A program made the position numbers and the translations under genes. A stretch of 64,000 nucleotides of DNA, taken from positions 28,991,288-29,055,287 of the forward strand of contig NC_079519.1 of the NCBI RefSeq assembly GCF_000801105.2, written 5' to 3'. Numbering within the stretch: position 1 is the first letter of the stretch; each line of letters opens with the position of its first letter. The notes under the pieces were generated by a model. The model did not search any database. It saw nothing but the letters and a program-made list of their open reading frames with translations, and was not told the origin of the DNA. The stretch is from Raphanus sativus. Lineage: Eukaryota; Streptophyta; Magnoliopsida; Brassicales; Brassicaceae. This document shows positions 22,807 through 32,700 of this stretch, piece after piece.

Positions 22807-22858
22807 GATGCTGAGATTTGTTTTTTTTTTTTTGACAAAAAGATGCTGAGATTTGTTT
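22807..22858 (-). repeat. tail-like 18-bp insertion with 17-bp target duplication
   Basis: GATGCTGAGATTTGTTT is at 22807-22823 and 22842-22858, identical. The insert is ten T then GACAAAAA. This is one of the clearest examples of the small insertions described in the findings. Confidence 0.88.
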
Positions 22859-23554
22859 CTAATAGATTGTTTTCTTTGTTTTCTAATAGTTTGGGTTTTG
22901 TTCTAATTATTTTTTTCTAAGTTTCTGAGAATATTTTTGTTTTCTGTAAGCTTTTGTAAATAAGAAACATATTTTCTTACGTTGATATATGTAATATGTT
23001 GTAGGGATAATTTGTAAATTACTCCAATAACAGTTTGATTTTTGATAAATGCATTTTCTATTTTGATTTTTGAAAAATACACTTTGTTAATTGTAAATTG
23101 ACATTTTTATCCAAATTAAAGATTTCAATAACTAATTCACGTTGTTAAAAGAAAAACAAGTCAAATTTGAGACATCATGCATATAAAAAAAAAAACGGAG
23201 CAAACAAACAACATTGTTTTCAAAGAGGAAAACGAATTTATTAAGAATCTCCGTGACCAACTTAACAACAAACAATGGAAGTAACAAAGCAATACAACTC
23301 ACAGTGACCAACTTATCAAACCAAAACAAATCGTTATCACAAATTATTCGACGAGTTCTAAAATAAAAAATTTCGGGAGTGATCTCTTTTAGAATAGCTT
23401 TAGCTAAAGAAATAGATTTATTTTTATCTAGAGAATTTTTATTGTGTAGGTAATGAAAATGATACGAGAAAACATTTAAACTGTTATAAAGTACAAAATA
23501 AGATTATTCTGATATCAACGTATACTCATCATTCAACCAAATTTTGTTGATTTA

Positions 23555-24312
23555 GGGCCCGACTGGTTCAAACGCAGCTGTTGCAGTTGCGATTGCGGGA
23601 GTTTGCGGCTGCGGGTAGTTACGGTTTCAAGCGTTATTTAGCGTTTTGTATGACTGGCACAACGTTTAAAACTTGTTGCGTTTGCAGGATATTTGTGACT
23701 GGTTGATTATGAAATATTGCAGCAGTTTAATAATAAGTTACCAAATAAACATATTATAATAATATAAAAAATATAAAAACATACTATCTTGATAAAATAT
23801 AATAACTATTAATATAACATAATTAATAATAATATTTTATTTATTTATTTATTTTTAATTAGTTGAAAGTTATAATTTTAATAATTATTTTTTTGAAGAT
23901 TTATATTAAAACTTTTAAAAGAATACTTTATATCTGTATCTATATTAATTTTTAAAAAATTATAATGAATAGCTAGTTTAAAATTTTTATAAAAAAATCA
24001 TGATAATGTTTGTGAATTTAAATTAATAATTAAAATGCGTATATATTTTTATTTATAATATTTTTATTTTCAGATTTTTAATTTTTAATTTAAATTTTTA
24101 AAATATTTTTAAAAATTAATTTTATATTTATTTATCCAACCGCAACCGCCCGCAACCGCAAATGTTAGCTGGAACCAGCTTTTGATTTTAAGAGGTTCAG
24201 AGCGGTTTGAAGCGATTTGTAGCGGTTTATATGATTGTTTCGAAACGCTGTCAACCGCCATCAATCACAAAAGCTGCGTTTGCGGGTGGTAGCGGGGAAA
24301 CCAGTCAAGCCC
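23555..24312. mobile_element. PIF/Harbinger-type MITE, 758 bp
   Basis: The left end GGGCCCGACTGGTTCAAACG and the reverse complement of the right end, GGGCTTGACTGGTTTCCCCG, are terminal inverted repeats. The GC-rich subterminal blocks (GCGGTTGCGGG-type words) are also mirrored. A 3-bp TTA duplication flanks it at 23552-23554 and 24313-24315, as in PIF/Harbinger. The core is AT-rich and non-coding. Confidence 0.75.
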
Positions 24313-24612
24313 TTAGATTGTTTTTCAACAGTTTGTTTTGTTTTTTTTTATGTTGAATAAAATATCTATGTATCATTACTACAGCTAAGATACACAGTTG
24401 GATTAAAATTCTCATGGCTTTGCTAAGAAGATAGGATCATCTCATCTGTCATGTATATCTTCCCAAACCACGATTTTTAAGCTGAAGAGCAGATAGGTTA
24501 TCTCACAAGGCCCAGTAAGGCCCATCCATGTTCTTAATCGTCGTAGACTGAGAGATTAGGGTTTACCAAGTAAAAACACAAAAAAAAACAAATCATTTGC
24601 TGTGTTTCTGCC

Positions 24613-25956
24613 ATGTATTCTTTGATACTCCGTGGAAGAAGGTTGAAGAAATGTAGTCTCTCGCAAAATGAAACTGCTCTCCTCATCACTTCCTTCTCCT
24701 CTGCTGCTCGCAAAGATCCCAACTTTACAGTCTCTACCTACCTCGTCGATTCACTGGGACTAACCACAAAACTCGCCGAATCAATCTCAAAGAAAGTCAG
24801 CTTTAACAACAACAACAACAACAAATGTAACCCTGATTCAGTTCTGAATCTCTTTAGATCTCATGGCTTCACAGATTCTCAAATCTCCACCATCATTACA
24901 GACTACCCGCAAGTGCTTACACTAGATGCTGACAAGTCTCTTGCTCCAAAGCTTCAAGCTTTGCAATCAAAAGTATCTTTCACTGAAACCATCTCGAAAG
25001 TTCCAAAGATCTTGTCAAAGGACAGGTCTTTAACCGTGTACTATGACTTCGTCAAAGAGGTCATGGAAGCGGATAAGAAGAGGAGCTCAAAGGTGGAAGC
25101 TTTATTATCATCCCCAGGGAGGGGTAAACAGGAGAATAAACTCAGAAATGTTTTGGCTTTGAGAGATCTTGGTGTCCCTCAGAGGTTGCTGTTCCCTTTG
25201 CTTATCTCTGACCTTCCACATATCTGTGGGAAAGAGACGTTTCAAGAGTCTCTCAAGAAGGTTCTTGAGATGGGTTTTGACCCCACAACTCCCAAGTTTC
25301 TTGAAGCTCTGAGGGTTGTTAAGGGGTTGAACAAGGAAGCGTTGGAAGAGAAAGTGAATGTTTATAGACGTTTAGGGTTTGCTGTGGATGAGATATGGGC
25401 GATGTTCAAGAAGTTTCCTACTTTCTTGACACTCTCTGAGAAGAAGATAACTCTCAACTTCGAAACCATGAGGAAGTGTGGACTACTTGAAGAAGAGGTA
25501 CGCTCCGTGGTGAAGAAGTTTCCTCAGTGCATTGGTGTTTCAGAGAAGAATATACTGAACTCTGTTGAGACGTTCATAGGGTTAGGTTTCAGCAGAGACG
25601 ATGTTGCGATGATGCTCAAGCGTCTCCCTCATTGCATTGGTTATTCTGTGGAGACGGTTAAGAAGAAGACTGAGTTTGTTGTGAAGGAGATGAGTTGGCC
25701 ACTGAAGGCTGTGGCTTCATACCCTCAGGTGCTTGGATACAGCATGGAGAAGAGGATGGTGCCGAGGTGTAATGTAATCAAAGCTCTGATCTCTAAAGGG
25801 TTGATCAAAAGTGAACTCCCTCCGGTGTCTACTGTTTTGGTGTGTACTGATCAGGATTTCTTGAAAAGGTATGTGAGGAAACATGATGATGATGAGGAGC
25901 TTGTGGCTGAGTTGATGGGTATTTTCAGTGGAGAGACAAGAACAGAAAAAGGATAA
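24613..25956 (+). CDS. mTERF-family organelle protein
   Basis: An intronless gene for 447 residues. The N-terminus (MYSLILRGRRLKKCSLSQNE) is basic, poor in acidic residues and Ser-rich, as expected of a mitochondrial or plastid transit peptide. From about residue 55 the protein is made of repeated ~35-residue helical mTERF units with the pattern 'P.[ILV]L....' (YPQVLTLDAD, VPKILSKDRS, FPTFLTLSEK, FPQCIGVSEK, LPHCIGYSVE, YPQVLGYSME). Such proteins bind organelle DNA or RNA and affect transcription or splicing; the target cannot be predicted. Gene order makes At1g62490 the positional counterpart. A run of nine codons encodes NNNNNN-type residues near 64-70. The start is the first ATG after an upstream stop. 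This subfamily is expanded in Brassicaceae, so one-to-one orthology is not certain. Confidence 0.9.
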   Translation: MYSLILRGRRLKKCSLSQNETALLITSFSSAARKDPNFTVSTYLVDSLGLTTKLAESISKKVSFNNNNNNKCNPDSVLNLFRSHGFTDSQISTIITDYPQVLTLDADKSLAPKLQALQSKVSFTETISKVPKILSKDRSLTVYYDFVKEVMEADKKRSSKVEALLSSPGRGKQENKLRNVLALRDLGVPQRLLFPLLISDLPHICGKETFQESLKKVLEMGFDPTTPKFLEALRVVKGLNKEALEEKVNVYRRLGFAVDEIWAMFKKFPTFLTLSEKKITLNFETMRKCGLLEEEVRSVVKKFPQCIGVSEKNILNSVETFIGLGFSRDDVAMMLKRLPHCIGYSVETVKKKTEFVVKEMSWPLKAVASYPQVLGYSMEKRMVPRCNVIKALISKGLIKSELPPVSTVLVCTDQDFLKRYVRKHDDDEELVAELMGIFSGETRTEKG

Positions 25957-26248
25957 AAGGTTCTGAAACTTTAAATATGAATCTTAGATATTAATTAGAT
26001 CTAAGTGATGATCCTAGGACCAAATGGTTTTTACTTGTAATGACTAATGAGCTAGAGATGAGTTTCGGTTGTAACATTTTATTCAAAGATGATTTTTAAT
26101 TTATATTAAACATATGGAAGATAGAAACTTAAAAAGAGAGGGTGATGCAAAAAGGGACAAGAGTGACAGACTCAGAACAACAAAGCAAAGACGCAACGTA
26201 CTTTTAAAAAAAGTAGCAAATAGTGTACTTCTTCTTCTTCTTTCAGAT

Positions 26249-27234
26249 TTACTCATCAGCCTTCTCCACGGCAACTTCTGCTGGAGCTGCGGCGGCTTGG
26301 ACGGCGGCTACTTCAGTGGTTTTCTCCTCCTCCTCTGCTTCTGGCTTCTTCTCTTCCTCCACAACAGCTGGAGTTTCCTCTGTCTTCTTCACTTCTTCCT
26401 CTGCTTTGGTCTCTTCTTCCACAACCACCGGTGCTTCTTCCTCTTTCTTGGGCTCTACGACTTCCTCTGTTTTGCTCTCTTCCTCGACAACCGCTGGAGT
26501 TTCTTCCTCTTTCTTGGGCTCTACAACGTCCTCTGCTTTGCTCTCTTCCTCAACAACCGCTGGAGTTTCCTCTGTCTTTGTTTCTTCCACTTCTTCCTCT
26601 TTCTTTGGCTCTACAACTTCCTCTGTTTTGCTCTCTTCCTCAACAACCGCTGGAGTTTCCTCTGTCTTTGTTTCTTCTACTTCTTCCTCTTTCTTGGGCT
26701 CTACGACTTCCTCTGTCTTGCTCTCTTCCTCCACAGCGGCTGGAGCTTCTTCCACAGGGAGGTCTTTAGTGGTTACTTCGACAGGAGCTTCTTCCTCTTT
26801 CTTTATCTCCTCCGTCTCTGTCTTGGTTTCCTCTGTTTCTTTCACTGGAGTTTCAGTTTCTGTTACCGGAGCTGGAGCAGAGTCAGCCACAACGGCAGCA
26901 GCGACGGTTTCCTCAGGCGCCACTGTCTTTGGTGGTGTCACCTCGACGTGCTCAGCTGCGGCTGGAGTCACTTGTTCAACCTGTAAAACCCATTGTCACA
27001 CATAGATCAATTCAAAACTGTATAACGATTTTATTTGATATCTCACAGAATAAATGATATCTTCTAATGATGTGGATCACGTATGTATTGTGTAAACTTA
27101 AGCATCCAGGTGGATCAAGACAAGTGAAAACATCTAATCTAGAATTGGATCGCTAATCACACTTTAGACTAATGAGAAATGGGTTTGAAAAGTTTAGGAT
27201 AATATATATGTATGCATACATCAGCAGTGGCCAT
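26249..27234 (-). CDS. Acidic Glu/Val/Pro repeat protein (At1g62480-like, vacuolar calcium-binding-related)
   Basis: Two coding exons on the minus strand. Exon 1 is only 15 bases (27220-27234, MATAD), followed by a GTATGC...ACAG intron (26981-27219). Exon 2 is 26249-26980. The product is 248 residues, almost entirely E, V, P, A, T and K. The centre has five degenerate copies of a unit around KTEEVVEPKKEEE...TPAVVEEES. There is no signal peptide, membrane segment or catalytic motif. Arabidopsis At1g62480 is annotated as vacuolar calcium-binding protein-related; calcium binding by such a Glu-rich disordered chain is plausible but not shown by a motif. A TATA box lies 105 bases before the ATG. 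Two opposite-strand frames of 260-290 codons here are shadows of the repeats. Confidence 0.88.
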
Positions 27235-27338
27235 TTGAATGTGTAGAAGAGAGGAAAGATCAAAGAAGAGAAGAGAAAGTGTGTGTTTGTGTGTGTGATG
27301 CTTTGATGTGTGAGGAGTATTGCTTGAGGAGATGGCTA

Positions 27339-27346
27339 ATTTATAG
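27339..27346 (-). promoter_or_regulatory. TATA box of the acidic-protein gene
   Basis: CTATAAAT on the minus strand, about 105 bases before the ATG at 27234, followed by a leader rich in CACA/CTTT words. Confidence 0.65.
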
Positions 27347-27632
27347 TAGAAACAAATACTAAAAAAGCAGTACTACAGAATCTTTTAAAAAAAATATTTG
27401 CAAGGGAAAATATTTTATAAAAGAAAATCAGTTTGAGTTTAATTACTATTCTCTTGCAATCATAATTCATGAGATGAAAAGAAGCTTTTGGTGTATATTT
27501 GTTTGAGAAAGAAATATCATGTACAGTTTGTCTTAATCATAGACACCACTTCCAATTAACGTCTAGTTGGAAATATTAAAGACTTGGATCTTTTCTTATG
27601 TAAACATGAAACTGAATTCTCGTCTAATATAA

Positions 27633-27880
27633 TAATCCCTCTGCTTTGAAATGGATGCATTTTTGTGTTAATAACTCATTGCATAAATTTCACTATAAAT
27701 ACATCGTTTTGTGTTTAGCTATTTTACATAAATTTAAAACAATAGTATTTGAATAAATACAATGAACTTTTAAAATTTATAGTTTATCATTAGTAAGTAT
27801 TAAAATTAAATTAGGAAACATATATTTTTGAAACATAATTTTGTTTTAAAACATTCATCTTTTAGAAACAGCATGAATAT
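27633..27880. mobile_element. Possible Stowaway-like MITE
   Basis: It begins ATAATCCCTCTGCTTTGAAA, similar to the CTCCCTCTGTTTC-type ends of Brassicaceae Stowaway elements, with AT-rich non-coding content. The right end is not clear. Confidence 0.35.
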
Positions 27881-27885
27881 AAATA

Positions 27886-27957
27886 TTTTATCAAGTATCA
27901 TCAGTTCAACCAAAAATTCATTTTTATCAAGTATCATCAGTTCAACTAAAAATCACC
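27886..27957. repeat. 36-bp tandem duplication
   Basis: TTTTATCAAGTATCATCAGT(TCAAC) and its tail repeat directly at 27922 with one or two differences. Confidence 0.8.
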
Positions 27958-28808
27958 ATATATAAAGCTTAACTGTTGTAGCGTTGAATTTCAATAAAAA
28001 ATTTACGTGTTGTGGTTTAGTATATAAGGAATTAAACAATTTTATGGATTTAGGTTCCAATATTTTCACGGATTTCCTCCAACAGTTCTTGGCAATCCAA
28101 AAATATATAAACCTTTTTATATCAGAATTGCAAAATCAATTTTTGAAAGTAAGTGATGGGTGAAGAGAAAACAAATATATGTAAATGGTGAGAATATAGT
28201 GTAATAGTTGACTGATCCGTCGATTAAAATTTTCTAGTATACAATAAAATCTGAAACTAAATTATGAAAGTATGGAAAATCGGATTGCTAGATGTCGGGG
28301 TGGTGCTGGAGATGAAAATAATATGTATCTTGAAACAATATCATGACATAAATACGGAAAATATAGTCTCTTAAACAGATTGTTTAATGTTCATAGCGGC
28401 TTTCATAGCGATTGTATTATGGTTCCAAGGCAACCAAACAGACAAAGGAATCTGAAGGTCCTAAAGTGAGTGGGCGATGGCATTATCTGATGAGCGTTAT
28501 ATATTGAAAATAAGCGTTACTATTCATGCAAAGTTGATTAAATCTGCTTTCGAACGAGCTCTAGAAGTTATCGGACTTCAAAAACAACATTTTTATAAAA
28601 CCCATGATTTCTTTAGTTACATCGAACGAGAGAGAGGAGAGAGAAGCAATTCTCTCTATTGTCTCTCCCCCTCCACGGCTCCACCACATAATCAATTCTT
28701 CTCACTTAAATCATATCAAATTTTCGGATCATACATAGTTAGATCTAATGTTTAGCAATTATTTTAATCCTAAGGATTGTTCTTAAAAAACAATAGTGGT
28801 GACTCTAA
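27958..28808. other. Intergenic sequence, no recognised gene
   Basis: A 92-codon frame at 28477-28755 shows no known motif and contains a GAGAGAGGAGAGAG run; I do not regard it as a gene. Confidence 0.45.
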
Positions 28809-29421
28809 GAGCATCATTATAGGTGTCCCAAAAATTTGGGCCCTTAGACATATTTTATTATAAATGTTGTGTTAAGGGAATTAGCTAAGGGCACTTGTTA
28901 AAATGATGATTATTGGTAGGGAATTTATTTTGGCCCTTAATAATATAAGTGTTTATTTTAGTAAATAATGATATATGAAAGAGAATTTAAGCTTAACTCA
29001 GGTTGGTCACGTCTAATGAGATCCTCGTCTCGCTGTAGCCACTGTGGGAATCATTTCCAAAGATATCCTCTGACTCTGATGGCTGATGGCTGACTATAGC
29101 TGTGAAGCCCCATTTGTATCTTTACCTGCAGAAAAACAACAGAGATTAATATCACATATTTTAAACTTCAAAGATAACATTTTTCACTTCAAAGATAACA
29201 TTTTTACATAAGAACAGACATTAATAACACATAAGAACAGATTTTAATTTTAAACTTGAAAGATAACATATTTGATTGATTGAAAGATAACCAGTACGCA
29301 TACAAAACAGAAAATAAAAAGCATACAAAGCATAGTTAAGATACTACAAAGCAGAGCATTCATAAGATAATACAAAGGACATCATAGTTAAACCAACACA
29401 TTAGATCTCGAACCCTTGTTT

Positions 29422-30321
29422 TCAGAAATACTTGACAAGAAGCTTATTCTTAACCACTTCCTCCGCCTCAGTTAATGGTTCTTTCTTGGCACAGAGAGTG
29501 TCCAGTATAGCCAGCTTTGACAGTGTCTCCTTCTTCTCCAAATCCTCCTTTCTCATTGCCCAAATACTCGCATACTCAGCCACGGACTTCCCTTTCCCAC
29601 CATTCCTTCTTGCCTTAGCAGCCTTGATACCTTCAGGCCGGGTCTCAGTTTCTCCAACATTGGTTTCTGGAGCATTGGTGTCTGGAGCATTGGTGCTTGA
29701 AGTTTCTGCAACATTTTTCCTCTTTGAACCGCCAGTAGCTTTAGGAGGGTTAAGGCAACGCCACTTCTGTTCATGCCTAAGCACACACCACGCATGCTCA
29801 AGGGTAAACTTGTGGTCATGATCAGAGTAGAAGATGTCATGAGCGTTCTTTAGAACATCACAATCATTCTCACCACTTGCGTGTTGTCTCTCTGCTGCAG
29901 AAAACGCCCCACAGAATTTGTTGACCTGCTCATTGATTCTGCCCCATCTTTTCCTGCATTGTTGAGGCTCTCTCTTTTCACCTTCCTCTACTCCATGAGG
30001 ACTTGCTGCGTAATAGTCCACAACCCTCTGCCAAAACGTCCCCGACTTCTGGTCGTTTCCAATTATCGGATCCTTGGAAGTGTTAAGCCACGCACTTATA
30101 AGGACCGCGTCATCAGCTGGTGTCCATTTGCGACGAACAGCACGGTCCAGTGGTGTCTCTTGAGATTGTTGTGAGCTAAACGCTGGGATTTCTGATTCTC
30201 CAAAGTTAACACTAGAATGAAAACTTTCATAAGGAAAGTTTTCATGGAATACACTTCCTTGTTGACTGTGAAGCAGTCCTACGTAACTAGAGGACTGAGT
30301 TTGAAGATATTTTGGATCCAT
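29422..30321 (-). CDS. Harbinger-associated Myb/SANT-like DNA-binding protein
   Basis: One exon, 299 residues, lying inside the Harbinger element. Residues about 62-135 form a trihelix/SANT-like domain (RRKWTPADDAVLISAWLNTS...FWQRVVDYY...CRKRWGRIN), with the conserved spaced tryptophans. The C-terminal part has a basic segment (KRKNVAE), a short APDTNAPETN repeat, and an end resembling the NAM-associated C-terminal region (EYASIWAMRKEDLEKKETLSKLAILD). Such proteins are often annotated as 'glutathione S-transferase T3-like' in Brassicaceae, which is misleading: there is no GST fold here. In PIF/Harbinger systems the Myb-like protein binds the element ends and helps bring in the transposase. 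The frame is intact, so the insertion is either young or the gene is under selection. No gene symbol is appropriate. Confidence 0.85.
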   Translation of the reverse strand: MDPKYLQTQSSSYVGLLHSQQGSVFHENFPYESFHSSVNFGESEIPAFSSQQSQETPLDRAVRRKWTPADDAVLISAWLNTSKDPIIGNDQKSGTFWQRVVDYYAASPHGVEEGEKREPQQCRKRWGRINEQVNKFCGAFSAAERQHASGENDCDVLKNAHDIFYSDHDHKFTLEHAWCVLRHEQKWRCLNPPKATGGSKRKNVAETSSTNAPDTNAPETNVGETETRPEGIKAAKARRNGGKGKSVAEYASIWAMRKEDLEKKETLSKLAILDTLCAKKEPLTEAEEVVKNKLLVKYF

Positions 30322-30727
30322 ATGAGTATGGAAGAAAGAAGAGAATTATTTGTGAAATGTGGAGTGAGATGATAGAAGAGAGTAGTGGGTGTCTATATTT
30401 ATGGGGGATCAGATGGTGCTTATTTAGAGGAATTGAAGAGTATTAACTAACCAATATAATGACTAACCATCAACAAGAAATGTCTAATCTGAAGTTATTA
30501 TTACACACCTAAAAAACCTAACCAATGTGGAAGTCTCTTTTACGATGTAACTACAAACAAACCATTATTCTCCTTCACAAACCATTTTTCTCCTTCAATA
30601 TGCCTAAATTATGTACCGGATAACCAATGTAACTAAGCAATCTCACTTTTACGATGTAACTACAAACAAACCATTATTCTCCTCACAGTCATATCTAAAC
30701 TCGGCGACATCAACAATATATCTACCA

Positions 30728-30833
30728 CCTACATATCTTCTCAGTCTAGAGTTATCACAATTAACCATTAATATCCTTCACCTACATATCTTCTCAGTCT
30801 AGAGTTATCAGAAATAACCATTAATATCCTTCA
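30728..30833. repeat. 53-bp tandem repeat, two copies
   Basis: CCTACATATCTTCTCAGTCT... at 30728 repeats at 30781 with about three differences, inside the Harbinger element downstream of its gene's promoter side. Confidence 0.85.
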
Positions 30834-31794
30834 CCTACATATCTATACATATCTATACGACTAAAGAGAACCATCATACATATCTATATGACTAAAGAAC
30901 CATCATACATATCTATACCATCACAAACAGAACCATCATATTCAGATATAAGCAACCAGAACCATCATATTCAGATATAAGCAACCAAAATATAACTCTC
31001 GATATATCAAACAAACTATTACATATATATATCAACAATTAGATTCAATCATATAAGCCGTTTCGGAACAGAGACTATAATTTTACAACTACAACTAATA
31101 TAAAGTGAGTGTTTCACATACCTTCTTGATATAGCCGAGTATAGAGGACCGCCGCAGAACCGGAGCGAACCGCCGCAGAACCAGAACCAAACCACCGCAG
31201 AACTCGAACCGAACTGCCACAGAACCCGAACCCAACCGCCGCACAACCCGAACCGAACCGCCACTGAACCCGAAACGAAACCGCCGCTGAAAAAGGAAGA
31301 CCCAACCGCCGCTGAAACCGGAAGAGATCGAGACGAAAGGGAACCACCGATGATACCCGAAGCTAACCGCCGGTGAAACACGAAAGAATCGCCGCTGAAA
31401 CCGCCGCAGATCGAGATGGAAGATAGAGTGAGCAACTGAAGAGATCGAGATAGACGAACTCGTGATGGAAGAGATCGAGATGGAGATCGAGATACACGAA
31501 CTCGACAACGACAAGAAACAGAGAACACGAACAGATCGAGATCGAAGAAGCGGAGAACACAATGTTTGGTTTTCGATTTTGTTTCGAGAAAAGACAAGAA
31601 CAGACCGACACTTCACTTTCTTCTCTCGACTTCGGTTTCTTCTCCCAATCATGCTACGCCACGTTTCATTAAGGACAGGCCAGGCCAGCCCTTATTTTAG
31701 GTCCGTTCGCGATGGACTAAGCCAATTTTCATTTATTTTTGATCCAAAATTATTTAAGGCCAGGCCTTAAGGGCCACCGATATTGATGGTCTAA

Positions 31795-32540
31795 GGGTCA
31801 GATAATCATAATAAGACGCTACAACTGTATTCACGAGAGTCCCCATTAATTCTTTGTATTATTATCAGATTATATCATCAATTTTGTCACTTACAAAAAT
31901 TGTCCCCTCAAAAAAAAATTGATGAAAACGGTGGTTGGGAATTAATATTACTCATAATAGATTAGGTGCTTATTTATAAGGTTGGTCATGTTATTAAAAT
32001 GTTGATGTAATTGATGGGAATTTTTCTTATATTGTAGCTATATATAAGATCATTTTAGATTTATGATCTAATTTTCTTTGAGTTGAGATATATTACACGA
32101 TTTTAGAAAATGATACTCATTACAAACTCTAGTATTTGGATTTTTGCGTTTGCTTAACATTGTACAAAGTAAATAATTTACTGATTCAGATAAGATATCA
32201 CATGGAATGTAAAAGCAGAAGGTCAAATAGTACATATATATGTTCCTATCCTGTGCACATGATTTGGCTTCATATGTTCATAACACCGGGTAGATCTAGG
32301 TATATTAGGAGTTAGGACTTAATGAAGTGAAAATTTTAATTTTACATACAAAAGATGGTTGTTTTTAGCTAAATGTTTCTTCATAAGGGAATATGGAATC
32401 GTTTACTGAATCTAATTTTGGTCGAAAATGACATTTCTACTAGAGATTTACTTCGAATATTTTGGCAGTGAATAACTGAATATTAGCATAATTTGTTTGC
32501 TAACCACCATTTTTGTTTTACTGATAATCTTAAATTATTA
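31795..32540. other. AT-rich intergenic sequence
   Basis: No gene or delimited repeat recognised. Confidence 0.5.
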
Positions 32541-32700
32541 TTTTTTTTTTATTAACCAGGAAGTGATCCTTAAGGTTTTCTAGACCCAAAGACTAATCTT
32601 CCTGAAGCCGATTTAACGCTAGTCCCGATGGCCAAGTGAAATCGAACCCAGAGCAGAAGCTCTAGCCTGAGCCCCTTTACCACTAGACCAAAACAACTTG
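32541..32700 (-). mobile_element. tRNA-derived SINE, minus strand
   Basis: On the minus strand the unit starts at about 32695 with a box A-like TGGTCTAGTGGTAAAGG, has box B GGGTTCGATT at 32640-32649, and ends in an A-rich tail (T run at 32541-32550 on the plus strand). Spacing between the boxes is that of a tRNA. No clear target duplication was found. It differs in sequence from the SINE at 711. Confidence 0.75.

Larger units (their letters stand above)
21012..23554. other. AT-rich intergenic sequence
   Basis: No host gene. Contents are the (TA)n run at 22405-22447 and the tail-like insertion at 22807-22858. A few TTTAGGG-like words near 21740-21800 are too scattered to be a telomere repeat. 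Confidence 0.5.
28809..31791. mobile_element. PIF/Harbinger element, 2983 bp, carrying only the Myb/SANT gene
   Basis: The left end GAGCATCATTATAGGTG (28809-28825) pairs with the reverse complement of the right end, GACCATCAATATCGGTG (31775-31791), with 14 of 17 bases matching. A TAA duplication flanks it at 28806-28808 and 31792-31794. Inside is one intact minus-strand gene for a Myb/SANT-like protein (29422-30321) but no DDE transposase. Harbinger elements normally carry both genes. To the right of the gene lie a 53-bp tandem repeat and a CCGCCGCAGAACC-rich block (31140-31400). The element is therefore an internally deleted or two-component derivative that needs a transposase from elsewhere. 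Confidence 0.85.

Noticed and set aside
26223..27005. Long plus-strand frames (260 and 290 codons) opposite the acidic-protein gene
   Set aside because: They are Ser/Thr- or Leu/Phe-rich shadows of the Glu/Val/Pro repeat on the minus strand. The real gene has a correct two-exon structure, TATA box and known counterpart.
28477..28755. 92-codon plus-strand frame as a small gene
   Set aside because: No homology recognised, contains a GA-rich simple repeat, and no promoter or splice context.
31049..31652. Minus-strand frames of 182-185 codons with SGFSGGW/RFGLCGGW repeats
   Set aside because: They lie in the CCGCCGCAGAACC-type simple-sequence part of the Harbinger element, overlap each other in several frames, and show no domain.
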